From assembly GCA_030015575.1 (NCBI GenBank), contig CM057351.1, forward strand, positions 2,934,001-2,998,000: DNA of 64,000 nt. The letters run 5' to 3'. The first letter of the stretch is position 1; each line of letters begins with the position of its first letter. Position numbers and translations under genes: made by a program. The notes beneath the pieces are model-generated. The model saw nothing but the letters and a program-made list of their open reading frames with translations. It searched no databases and had not been told where the DNA came from. This stretch comes from Agapanthus africanus. Lineage: Eukaryota > Streptophyta > Magnoliopsida > Asparagales > Amaryllidaceae. Positions 1-9,770 of this stretch are shown piece by piece.

Positions 1-1436
1 GTTCCCACTGACTATAATAACCCTCTGGCAGAGTCATATACACATGCACTTATAAATTCCCATTTAGAAAAAAGTTATAATCATCCACCTTCCGGATATC
101 ATAGTCATGAATAGCAGCTGTGGCAATTCATATCCGTATGAACTTCAGCGTAGACACTGAAGTAAAGGTTTCATTAGAATCCACCCCGGGTATTTGATGA
201 AAAGCTCTTACTACAAGTTAGCCTTATTAAGTTATCACCTTTCCACTTGCACTGATCTTGAAAGATCTACTTGCTCCTAATGGGTTTTACCCTTTCAGGA
301 GCACCCAGCAAATTCCATAATTTGCTGAAGTGAGTGGAGTCCAACTTGGATATAAAGCATCCAACCATCATCCGGAAGTCACCACTTCCCATGGCCTGCT
401 GATAACTAGTAGAGCCATCATCACCATGATACTGACCTCCCTGTCACCGTCTACGAGGAAACTGAAGTATCTCTCAGGTGGATGAGGTCACCTACTAAAT
501 CTGCAGAGTGGCTAAGGTTTGTCGAGTCCAATTGAATGTCCAGGTTCTACTAAATTTTTGAATCTCCAGGTTCTACTAAATTTTCAGTAACCATTTGTGG
601 TTTTGGAATCACTTCCAGTTCTACCATACTCCCACCAGTTTCTTTTGAAAAAATATTCCTTTTATAAAAAGGTGTTGAGTCAAGAACAATGTAACTATTG
701 ATCTTGAAAATGGTAGAAGCAAAACCCTAGCGAATGCTTGGGATAATCCAAAAACTGCCATTACCGAAGCGTACCTTAATTTTGTCCGAATTCCACTTTT
801 AAACAGAAACCGGATAACTCCATATCTTAACAACCTCAAGATATGCAACCATTCTATGTCCATATAAAATAAAAGACACTAATTTAGATGGAACCAGATT
901 CAATTGGCATGCATCTGTTTCCAGTGCATATCACCTAAATGGAAAAAAGGCCAATACAACATAACTCATCAAGGAGCGCATCCACGGATGAGTAATCTGT
1001 GAGAGAATCAAGTTCTCAATATTACTATGATAGAATACCTAGCATAAGTATCTACATCTTCGATCACCTCGAAGAATCCTGATACTCCCAACGTATGGTT
1101 TTTTACTTCAATCTTATATCTATAAACTTCTCAAAATCTTTGGACCCTGCATTTCAACGAATCCATATCTAAAACCAAAGAACTCATAGGTAAACCAAAT
1201 GAAGTAAGATTACCAACCCCTTATCCTGAAGGACACTGGACAATATACATTACTATGTATAACTCCCAAGAGTATATTAACTCAAATTCCATGTGTTGTA
1301 AGTTAAAAACTGTATTTTGGTTAAAAATGTCTATACCGTTATTCAATCCACCTTACCTTATCCTCAACCGATAAAGATAAATGTTTAGAACACAATTTTC
1401 AAAAAGTTATAGCTCACTTTATAAAAATAAAGATAC
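1..1436 (-). mobile_element. Ty1/copia internal fragment, family C
   Basis: Broken reverse-strand piece of a copia pol region. Reading right to left it runs from integrase towards reverse transcriptase. The left edge encodes the VYMTLPEG-like segment of reverse transcriptase, and about 400-480 encodes the PPERY...DGDRE linker that lies between integrase and reverse transcriptase in this lineage. It aligns by eye with the internal part of element 7 (61750-62740) and with element 5 (about 40850-41900). It is heavily decayed, has no LTR inside the window, and continues beyond the left edge. Its right side meets a gypsy-type LTR. Family assignment rests on similarity to element 5; the age is older than the intact-looking nests. 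Confidence 0.75.
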
Positions 1437-1811
1437 TGTCATGACCCGGAAACGGCACGTGACTGGCACTTGATCACGTGAAGTCTATAGGACCCACTGT
1501 AACCTAAGTAAACCGAGTAAGAAAATAGTAGAGGTGAAGTTTGGAAACATTTTTGTCATTTGAAATTTTGGCAACACTTCCTATATAAACTTTGATTAAA
1601 ACCAGTACGTATACAATAATAATATCAATATCCCCAATTAGGAGTTATCTCATCGCCAATCGGCGGAATCACAATCACGCAGTATATATGACACCCAAGA
1701 CGAAGATCAACACAAGAAAAAGTAAAAGAAATACCAAAAGCATCAATAGCTCACTATATCCAAATCGGCATATAAAAGAATACATACAAGTCTTTCCTCT
1801 AACTCCAAAAG

Positions 1812-1900
1812 AATATACATATAAGTCTGGTCTCTAAGTCCACAAAATATGCATATAAGTCTGGTCTTTAAGTCCACAAAATATACATATAAGTCTGGTT
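1812..1900 (+). repeat. Tandem repeat, 34-bp unit
   Basis: About 2.6 copies of a 34-bp unit containing CATATAAGTCTGGT and AAGTCCACAA, starting at 1812, 1846 and 1880. A more decayed unit may precede it. It lies inside the gypsy-type LTR and is missing from the other copy of that LTR. Confidence 0.85.
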
Positions 1901-2639
1901 GATGGAGTTTTTAACTAGATTACAAGAGAATATAAATATACAAATGGCGGTTACAATCTGTAATCTAACCCACCTACCAAGCAATCACCCGAAGAAGAAG
2001 TATGCCGGCAAGCGGCTACTGATCCGAGCGGTCGGTCCTGCAAGAAAATTATGGCACAACGAGGGTGAGTTGCTAACTCATGCGTAGAAAACATCATCAG
2101 GTAGAAATCGAATGCCTAACGATCTCGTAGGTCATACTGTAATACTAATATCATGCTATGTAGTAATGAAAGTATACGTGTGTGCGTGCGTGTGTGTGTA
2201 TAATATCATGAATGATCGAAGCGCGAGCGTATGAAGAAATAAGAAATCGAAATGCAAGCGTGTAAAGAATAATGAAATCGTAATGTGAACAAGTATTAAA
2301 ATATCCAACTACGAATGAGCTATACAGTATAGTTTAAAATAGCACGAAACGTTGTTTTTGGAAATAGGGGACTACGATGTTTTTGAAATAGATACCATTT
2401 GAAAATTCATAGTGCACCCTTGAAGTTATCATTTAAAAGTATGCAACGAATCGTTAGTTTTGAAATTAGGTATGACTCTAAACATCTCATATTATCCAAT
2501 TTATGATTTTAAACAAGACTCCTCGAGTCGAAATAAATTTCGGCCGTAATCGGCAATCGATCCTCACTATATCACATACGGAATATCTCTCGTATGATAT
2601 CATCCAATCAATATGGTACAGATCTATAGTCGCGTACAC

Positions 2640-2790
2640 CAATCTCATATCATATCATATTGTCTCATCTCATATCATATCGTATCATATCATATCATCT
2701 CATATCGTCTCATATCATATCATATCATCTAATCTCATATCATATCGTCTCATATCATGTTATATCATACTATATCATGTACACTTTTAT
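2640..2790 (+). repeat. Pentamer-rich tandem array (CATAT/CTCAT)
   Basis: About 150 bp made of variants of a five-base unit such as CATAT, CGTAT and CTCAT. The open frame over it (2503-2832) reads as Ser/Ile/Tyr/His repeats and is a by-product of the array, not a gene. Confidence 0.85.
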
Positions 2791-3386
2791 CGTAAATATC
2801 CTTATATATATGTATGTATGTATATAGCCTAATGGCATGAAAAAGAGACTAAGGGTATAATCATCTACTAAGTGTACTACTATCGTATATGGTTAGACTA
2901 GGTATACAATTCTAGTATATATATAGTATCCTAATCTTTACGGTTGCGGGGGTGCTATACGCCATCCACCCGACTTCCTCCGTAGATATATATCTACTCA
3001 CCTAAACGCGTCACCCTAGTCGAAGCCGACGGATGCCTCGCCCTTCTTCGTCGACTCGAAAGTCCCCGCGATCGTACCTGTAGTCGAAACCATATCGAGT
3101 CACATAAACATCCATATCAAAAACCGATACGACGAGCGAAGCGCACATAGGTTAGAACCTATGGTCAACGCATGCTAAATCCGATAAAATACTTCCGGCG
3201 TTGACGTACGAACGTCGAACGACCAAGTACAACATAGAAATCCGAAAACCAAATTTCAAAACTCGCAAAACATCGTTAAAAGCCAAGTAAAACAACTCTA
3301 GATTTTAACTAAGGAAATCTGGGGCAAAATAGCATATAAAATAGGCTTATATATAATGTAAAACACCTATAGACCAAACCCCGACA

Positions 3387-4443
3387 CCTAATTGCTATAG
3401 TAAACTACCAAAAATTCATTTTAACCGCAATTTGCGGTCCAATTTTGGATCTAGGGTCTCGTCTTCGGGATGGAGTCTCCTAGTGGTCTAAATAGGTCTA
3501 ATATATATGAAAAATATTTTGCAGAGACCCTAAGTTTCTCCAGATTTGAAATCAACATCAAAAACTCAATGAAAACTTTATTTTAAACTTCAAAACTCTT
3601 TTAAATCAATGATACTTGCACTAAAAAGCTCTTACCCATCGCTAATAAGGTTATAATCACTCACTAATCCTCTACTATACCACCCCTACAAGTTGTATCC
3701 CTAAAAACTCACTTTGTAAAACTCAAGACTTAGAAAACATGCACAAGAGCTCTAATCTAGTGTGTGAAGGCAAGAAATTTACAAACTCGTTAAAAGGTAG
3801 GTTTTTTACCTCAAAATAGGAACTAAGGAAACTTCCAAACTTGCAAAAAGGCCTCAAAGTGGAGACTTGATCACACCTTAATGTTTAGGATGAGGATAGG
3901 TACACTTTTAATGAAGGCTTCAAAGTGTTTTGAGAGGATTTAAGTGAGTGTTTGTGATTTGTGGATGAGGGTGGAGGAGGTGGAGAAGAGGAAGGTGAAG
4001 AGAATGAAGAAATGAGATGAAGAAAACAAAGGTTGTAGCAACCATAACCCCCCTCTCTCATGCCCATACCTCATAAAATAATGCCACCATGCTCTCATGC
4101 CTCCTATTTTCCTTTCTTTTCTTTTCTTTTTTGAAAAAAAATATAAAACCATATGTTTACAGCCAAAGACTAGACTGAGACATGGAGATGTCTAGCCTGA
4201 ATTTGGAGGCAGATGTTATTTGGAACATATCCGTCCACCTCTCCAAAGATACCAAGTTTATTTATGGCAACGTATATCGGAGGTTTGGACAGATACGACC
4301 GTTGTAGTGTGACTTTATCAGATTCCCCTTTTTAAGGGTTTTTTTTATTGTGGAGACGTTCTTCCCGACAGGCGCAAGCCCCTGCAGTTAATTACGTTAT
4401 CGCAACGCGATAACCGCTTTCACCTGCTCTAGTAGATCACTTC
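3387..4443. other. Unassigned stretch; possible non-autonomous Helitron end
   Basis: I recognise no gene or LTR in this kilobase. It has an inverted repeat ACCGC..GCGGT at about 3424-3438 and a purine-rich run (3960-4025). Near its right end is an 8-bp-arm hairpin GTTATCGC-AAC-GCGATAAC (4396-4414), followed 14 bases later by CTAG|T (4429-4433). That is the layout of a Helitron 3' terminus. A matching start might be A|TCCTCTACTATAC at 3667-3680. The right edge is the 5' LTR of element 1. Confidence 0.35.
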
Positions 4444-6609
4444 TGTTAGTTGTATGTATGCCTTAGAGGCCATTATTGTACATATGATGTATATTATAGT
4501 GGATGCTTGGACATATATAGGAAGGACTTTCTTGCTCGACATGATAGTATGCTATCTGGTTGCACTTTATCTTAACATGTACACTTATTATCTCTCTGTT
4601 ACATGTTGATAAAGCTCTTAGGATGTGTACTTGACTACCAGGATTATGATGCAGATCATACTAGTGAGGAAAGGGTAGTTGGTAAGTACATCCTTCAATT
4701 GTTCCTAGTCATGGGAGTATCGAGACGGGGCATCGATATTCCAGAGTAGACTAGCGTATACGCTTCTTGACCCATATGATGAGTGATGGGTGATCCCACA
4801 TCCATTGGTGTTTGACATCAGAGAAGGTATACGGGTGCTCAGTGGAGACTGGGTACACTGAACGGACTCTCCGAGAACTCCTAGATGGTATTAAACCTAT
4901 CGTCAGATAGCAGTTCTCTGGTGACACTGGTACATGTTAGTCTATAGACCCAAGATCATCATAGAGTCTTGTGTGATTCCCACTGTGCTTTGATTTCAAC
5001 CTTACTACGTTCAAGAGAACATGCAAAATGGTGGTTTTTGGGTTCAGCCCCGAGTCACATGGAGGTAATGAGAGATAGGAGGGGATTCGTCTCTCCCGGT
5101 ATTGGGGGTTGATGTTGCGCTATGCTCGATTGGCCATAATAGGAAATCCCTGGCCAGGATTGCTGAGATTTACTGGTAAGTGTTATCAGTAGTTTCTCGA
5201 ACCGTTATGGGCCTTGCATCGGCATGACTTATCAAGCTATTGGGGTCTGACGTTTACCACCCTCAGGCGAGATATGCGACATATCAGACGAAGAGACCGG
5301 ACTGTACGGTAGTGTTACTTATTGGATTTGCAGGAGTATAAGAAGGCTTGCTTGTTGATCTTCTGATCGCTCAATACCCGGTGGCCGTTACGTCTAGCAA
5401 TACTGCTGACGGCTTGTGGGTGGCTGATATGATCACCACCTACTGCCGGCGTATTGACGAGTCTTTAGAGTCCTACACAGAGGTTCCCTAGCTCAAGCGA
5501 AACGAAGTAAGAGCACATATATGATATGTGCGGGACCGAGATTAATACGTGTATGTGATACCGTATTCTAATCTCGCGATATGTGATATCGGTCGGTTAT
5601 ATGTGATATAGCCGGGTTATCGGATCAAGTGTTGATTCGATAAGTTGATACAAATGATATTAGTCGGTTATATGTGATATAGCCGAATTATTAAATCAAG
5701 TGTTGATTTAATAATTTAATGTATAATTATATATTTGATAAATTAATTTACATTAACTAATATTAGCTCACTTAAGCATTTCTTTTTCTCACTTGTGTGC
5801 ACTTAATATATATGTGATATATATTATTGTGTCATGCTAGTTGCTACATGCAACATGGGTGTATGAGACTCACACCATGCTTATGATAATGTAAGGTTTT
5901 ATTTATTTAAAGTAAATCAAAATTAGTTGGAAATTAGTCACATGGTTAAGCTTAGTGGAAGCTTGCAGAACTATTGACTTAGTCCACTAATTTTGTTTTA
6001 CTTAAGATATTTATTAACCTAACCATTATGATTAGCCATGGTTAAGTCTCTACAAAGGTTATATGAGATATTTCTCACCCATGGTTGCCATTGAACACTT
6101 TCTTCTCTCCATGGTTGTTTCTCTTCATCTCATTCCTCTAGCTCTCTAGCTTTTTTAGGAGGTGAAGAAAATGAGTGAGAAAAATATTTTTAAAGTGAGC
6201 TAAATTCCTACTTCATCAACCCACACTAGACTAGCCATTTAGTTTAGCTTGTTTGCTTCACTAATTCTATATTAGTGAAGAGGTAGCTTGAGTTGGTGTC
6301 TCCTCGACGTAGATCATCTTCGGTCTCGAAGACTTCAAGCAAGTTTGTTCCTTTCATCTTGTGGAGCCTTTCTAGAGTCCGGAAGTTCACTACTTGGAGT
6401 GAAGGGACTACTACATGGAGCTATTGAAAGGAAGGACCGGTCTACAAAGGTTGTATTTCTTGTTCACTTAGATGTAAAGTTGTTTACATGCATAGTTCCT
6501 CTAATTCTCTAGTTAAGATTCTAGGTTAGGGTTCTTTAGCGCGCTAATTTTTTTAAAATGGCATGGTCGATGCCTCCCGAACCTAGTGGCGGTGCAACAG
6601 AACCCAATA
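4444..6609 (+). repeat. 5' LTR of element 1
   Basis: About 2166 bp, starting TGTTAGTTGTATG and ending next to the primer binding site. The first 1.1 kb matches the LTRs of all three families, for example CGTCTCTCCCGG, GACCGGACTGTACGG and GTCTTTAGAGTCCTACACAG. The second kilobase is family-specific and AT-rich. It holds inverted repeats with a GTG loop at 5613-5640 and about 5690-5713. The end sits where families A, B and C all end in CA before GTGGTATCAGAG. Confidence 0.9.
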
Positions 6610-6610
6610 G

Positions 6611-6623
6611 TGGTATCAGAGCC
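6611..6623 (+). promoter_or_regulatory. Primer binding site (initiator Met tRNA)
   Basis: TGGTATCAGAGCC is complementary to the 3' end of plant initiator methionine tRNA, the usual primer of Ty1/copia reverse transcription. It directly follows the 5' LTR and fixes its end. Confidence 0.95.
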
Positions 6624-6794
6624 ATGCTAGAGAATTAGACGATGTTTGCTAGAATTACGAAATCGAAACAACTTCGAAACCTCGAAACAAAAAACCTAGT
6701 TTCTGTTGAAATTTTTAAGTCGTCTAAATTTTTTTTAAGCAACTGCAGAATGTTACATGAGATGTAACATGAACACCACACAAATATGAACCCT

Positions 6795-6845
6795 TTTCGC
6801 CGGATTTGACCCGGCGAAATCAAGGTTTTGACCGGCCTGGCCGGT
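6795..6845 (+). promoter_or_regulatory. Two GC-rich hairpins in the proximal leader
   Basis: TTTCGCCGG and CCGGCGAAA (6795-6803, 6811-6819) pair over nine bases with a seven-base loop. ACCGGCC and GGCCGGT (6831-6845) follow with a one-base loop. They lie about 190-230 bases from the primer binding site, where elements 2-5 carry a different GC-rich hairpin. No function is known. Confidence 0.6.
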
Positions 6846-7172
6846 TCTTTATTGTCTATTTGGGTTCATTTTGGTTGGGTGTTCCAGTCTCTGGGTTTTG
6901 GTGTTTCAGGTGTTGCTTGTTTTTACTGAGATTGCATGTGATGTTATCTTTCTGTAAAGGCAATTCGGAGTGCTTCGTAGTCGTAATGCTAACATCGTTT
7001 CGGGTAATCTTGACGATGTTAAAAAGTTCGAACGAATATCAAATACCCATTTTTCTCCCTCGCTGGAAATTTTCCAAGAGTTGGATTTTTCCAAGTTTAA
7101 AATCTTCAGAAAATCATGCAGGTGTTTTCTGTGGACCCTCTAGAAGAACGATACCCAAACTCGACTCTTTGA

Positions 7173-7221
7173 CCGCGGAACCGCGGCCAAATCCTAGGGT
7201 TTGCGGCAGTTCCGCGGCGCC
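7173..7221 (+). promoter_or_regulatory. GC-rich leader hairpin (CCGCGGAACCGCGG type)
   Basis: The 5' arm contains CCGCGGAAC, the 3' arm GTTCCGCGG, and the loop can close further through CAAA/TTTG. It corresponds to the distal copy of a module that occurs twice in the leaders of elements 2 and 3. Confidence 0.65.
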
Positions 7222-8244
7222 ATGAGTGAGGCGTGGGTTGGCCTTTCTACGGTTGGTCCATAGGTGTTGTGGCATGTTCTGGGTATTTTTTAAACTGTGC
7301 TCAAGTGTTGAGCTCTCTGGGAAATTTTGGGTGTTTGCTGATTCGATCTAAATGTTTAACATCGTCTAGCTATCTGTGAATTGTGATACAATATTTGGAA
7401 TCCATAATAATTAGTTTTGTGAAAACTAATTTGAATTTTATAAATATAGCAATTTAGTCTCATGTGATCGGTTGCCACGGGATTTTGATGTGGATCAAAA
7501 GTCTGTCGCAATCACGTAGCGTACGCGGATACTCGCCGGGTAACCTTACTAGATAGCCATGCATAATAGCCCCGACCAAGTGACTATAGGAGAACCCCGT
7601 TGCCAAAAGCATCCCCCCGGGTGCTCGCGGCCGCGGTGTTCCGCGACGGCATCGGGGGGTGTGGCCGTCTACTAAAGTTTCCGACGAGCATTCGATCTTT
7701 TTGTCAGGAATCTTGTTGAATTGCCCGACTTGTTATTGGAAAGTGTTTTCAATATCGAGACTAAAATGCGGGGTTTATAATTGTTAGGCATAAAATTCGA
7801 AATATGAGATATTCCGGGTTTATGATGTCTAAGGAATTCATGTGATTAGGCATGAAATCCGAAAAATGTGATATTTCGGGTTTGTGATGTCTAAGGTCTT
7901 TGCGGATTACAATTGTTGTAGTTTTCACTTTCTTTTCTACGACCGTAAGTGTAATATGTGGTGTATCGCTGGTTTCGTTGCTATATGTCAACGACAATTG
8001 GGATACGCATATTTACTTACATTGATGACATGTGATGTTATGTGTTGCTGTGATATGTTATATTGGATCGTCGTGTTTGAATAGCCAGGGGTTTTTATGT
8101 GAGATGAGAGTTTTTCATTTTCATTCATGTAAAAACTTGTATGTAATATTCTTTTATAGGGGCACTTCCGGGTTGAGGATGATGTCACCATTGATGTATA
8201 TTATTTATTTTTCCGCATTAGGATAGACCCAAGGAGGGGTGCAC

Positions 8245-8330
8245 AAGTAACCGGGTTCTAGAGTCCAGTGGGAGACCATCTCGAGGAGTCGAGACCGGGT
8301 CTCCTAACTCTAGAATTGGTAGGGTTGCTT
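8245..8330 (+). promoter_or_regulatory. Multi-helix leader RNA domain
   Basis: Four nested helices can be drawn: AAGTAACC with GGTTGCTT (8245-8252, 8323-8330), TTCTAGAGT with ACTCTAGAA (8256-8264, 8307-8315), GGAGACC with GGTCTCC (8271-8277, 8298-8304) and TCTCGA with TCGAGA (8279-8284, 8289-8294). Elements 2, 3 and 5 keep the helices, with paired base changes in two of them. Confidence 0.7.
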
Positions 8331-8762
8331 GCCGCTCTTGTAGGGGTCCAGGGATGTGGGTTTGGCTATTCATCACGACCGTGGAATCCATGTTTTTTAC
8401 TGGCTTAATTTAAAACACGGAATTCCTAGTATATCCAATATTTCATATGTGGACTTCTGCTGCTGATATTCTGTGATGTGATCATTTTATATGACGAGAC
8501 GAATGCTGTTATTGTATATATGATATATAATAAACGTTTCTTAAGTTTTGCACCCACGCTAGTGCCGCTCCTCTATGCCGTTAGTTAAGTAACCTAACGG
8601 TGCATAACGGGACACTGTGGCGAATGCGGATGGCATAAGCGTACGTTGTATTTTCGTTTCTTCTGTGATGCTTAGGAAGCATAAATAATGGGACTTCATT
8701 AATGGGATTAATGAAAAGAAGGAAACCTAAAGATGTTGTAGAATCAATTTTTCAAAAAGGGT

Positions 8763-9030
8763 AGCTCTAGTTTTTGCTTTGCATAGCAGTATTTCTTATA
8801 GAATATCCAACACCTCATTCGATGAGGAAAGAGCCGAGATCCCTTCACAAGGAGTGATCTCTTTAGAAAAAGCTAGCAGATGCTACAACCCACTCGGTTT
8901 TGTCTTTTGATTTATTCTCTAGTTCTTGCTTTGCATAGTGGTATTCATGAATATCCAGCATCTCATTCGATGAGGAAAGAGCCGAGATCCCTTCACTGGG
9001 AGTGACCTCTTTAGCAAAACTAGCAAAAGC
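8763..9030 (+). repeat. Two direct repeats of a ~115-bp leader unit
   Basis: Units at about 8763-8883 and 8917-9030 share TTTGCATAG, the stem CTCAT-TCG-ATGAG and GCCGAGATCCCTTCAC..GGAGTGA. The same two-unit arrangement recurs in elements 2, 3 and 5. It is not part of a coding frame. Confidence 0.85.
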
Positions 9031-9162
9031 CTCAAAACACTCCTTTTCAAAATCACTTGATTCTACAATGATATCAAGTTAATTAGGCAAAGGGTTTTCT
9101 TAAAAACCTGTCGTAGCCCTCCGTCATTTCAGATAAGGACTATTTAGTATTCGTGCTGCGTT

Positions 9163-9361
9163 TGTTGACCTTAGCCAAGACGTAGTGTGCGGTAGCTAAT
9201 TAGTGCTTATCTGCAAGCATATGATGTGATTGAGTTAGGGTAGCCGTACGGCTTTGTTGACCTTAGCCAAGGATCGTACGGGTGGGTTTAATTCAATCAT
9301 GAAATGACGGGTTGAACTTGGCTAGCTCTTATGATTTGTTGACCATAACCAAGGTCATAAG
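9163..9361 (+). repeat. Three copies of a TTGACCwTArCCAAG motif
   Basis: Copies lie at about 9163-9180, 9257-9274 and 9337-9356. The last reads into GGTCATAAG, so TGACC and GGTCA can pair. Elements 2, 3 and 5 keep three copies in the same order. In element 3 the sequence is TTAGTTGAGG-like and in element 2 it is more changed. Confidence 0.7.
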
Positions 9362-9386
9362 TTGTTAGGGGCAAAATATTATCAGG

Positions 9387-9405
9387 AATTTCAAGTGTTG
9401 AAATT
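9387..9405 (+). promoter_or_regulatory. Leader hairpin AATTTCAA-GTG-TTGAAATT
   Basis: Perfect eight-base arms with a three-base loop. It is present in all five measurable leaders; in element 5 both arms are changed together (AGTTTCA/TGAAACT). Confidence 0.75.
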
Positions 9406-9534
9406 TACAATGAGATTGCATACCTTCTATAAGATAGTTGGATCCCAATACCCACTGCGAGTAAGAGTTACTCCTGGGAGAGTTTTGCACATTACAATTA
9501 GCCGATCAAAATAGGTGTCTAGAAAGGTATTAAC

Positions 9535-9591
9535 GGGGTTACGCCCCTGGGAAAACGAGTTTATTTTAATTAGGTCCGTGCGAAAGCACGG
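9535..9591 (+). promoter_or_regulatory. Twin hairpins before gag (GGGG/CCCC and GNRA loop)
   Basis: GGGG-TTACG-CCCC (9535-9547) is followed by CCGTGC-GAAA-GCACGG (9576-9591), the latter closed by a GAAA loop of the stable GNRA class. Element 3 has CGTGC-GAAA-GCACG and element 4 a shorter CGC-GAAA-GCG. Element 2 keeps the stem with a TAAA loop. Confidence 0.7.
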
Positions 9592-9770
9592 GGAACCTCC
9601 CTCAAAGTACCGACACTGGCCTGGCCGAAAGATTGGCGAACTTGTAAGGTGTAATTAATCACGGCTAGTCTTACCTTTTAGGGTTGGAAAGAAGATTTGA
9701 TAAAAACAGTGGGAGCCATCCTGATTAGATAAAATAATAACTAATCTGATCTTGCAAGAGCATACGCTGA

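Larger units (their letters stand above)
1437..3386 (+). mobile_element. LTR-like repeat, probably Ty3/gypsy (solo or fragment)
   Basis: Begins TGTCATGACCCGG and ends ACCCCGACA. The same termini and several internal blocks occur in reverse orientation at 22048-25170: the first 150 bp, the block around 2062-2095, the block around 2940-3005 before the first CTACTCACC, and the block around 3145-3175 containing ATAGGTTAGAACCTAT. TG...CA ends and the TGTCAYRACCCG start are typical of plant Ty3/gypsy LTRs, but no coding domain is attached, so the superfamily is an inference. The five bases on each side (gatac, cctaa) are not a target duplication. A TATA-like CTATATAAAC lies at about 1581. Confidence 0.5.

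Noticed and set aside
2503-2832. 109-residue open frame rich in Ser, Ile, Tyr and His
   Set aside because: It is the translation of a pentamer array and has no protein features.
5165-5185. Strong 5' splice-site-like CTG|GTAAGTG in the LTR, also near 32440 and 50730, as donor for the pre-gag acceptor
   Set aside because: It lies in the first half of the LTR, probably upstream of the transcript start, and families B and C have weaker GGTAGG or GGTGGA there. No donor was settled on.
6611-6623. tRNA-like sequence as a tRNA gene
   Set aside because: Only the 3' acceptor complement is present; it is a primer binding site.
8222-8345. Leader region as a tRNA, snRNA or snoRNA gene because of its stable fold
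   Set aside because: No A/B boxes, Sm site or C/D or H/ACA boxes were seen, and it occurs only within leaders of the elements.
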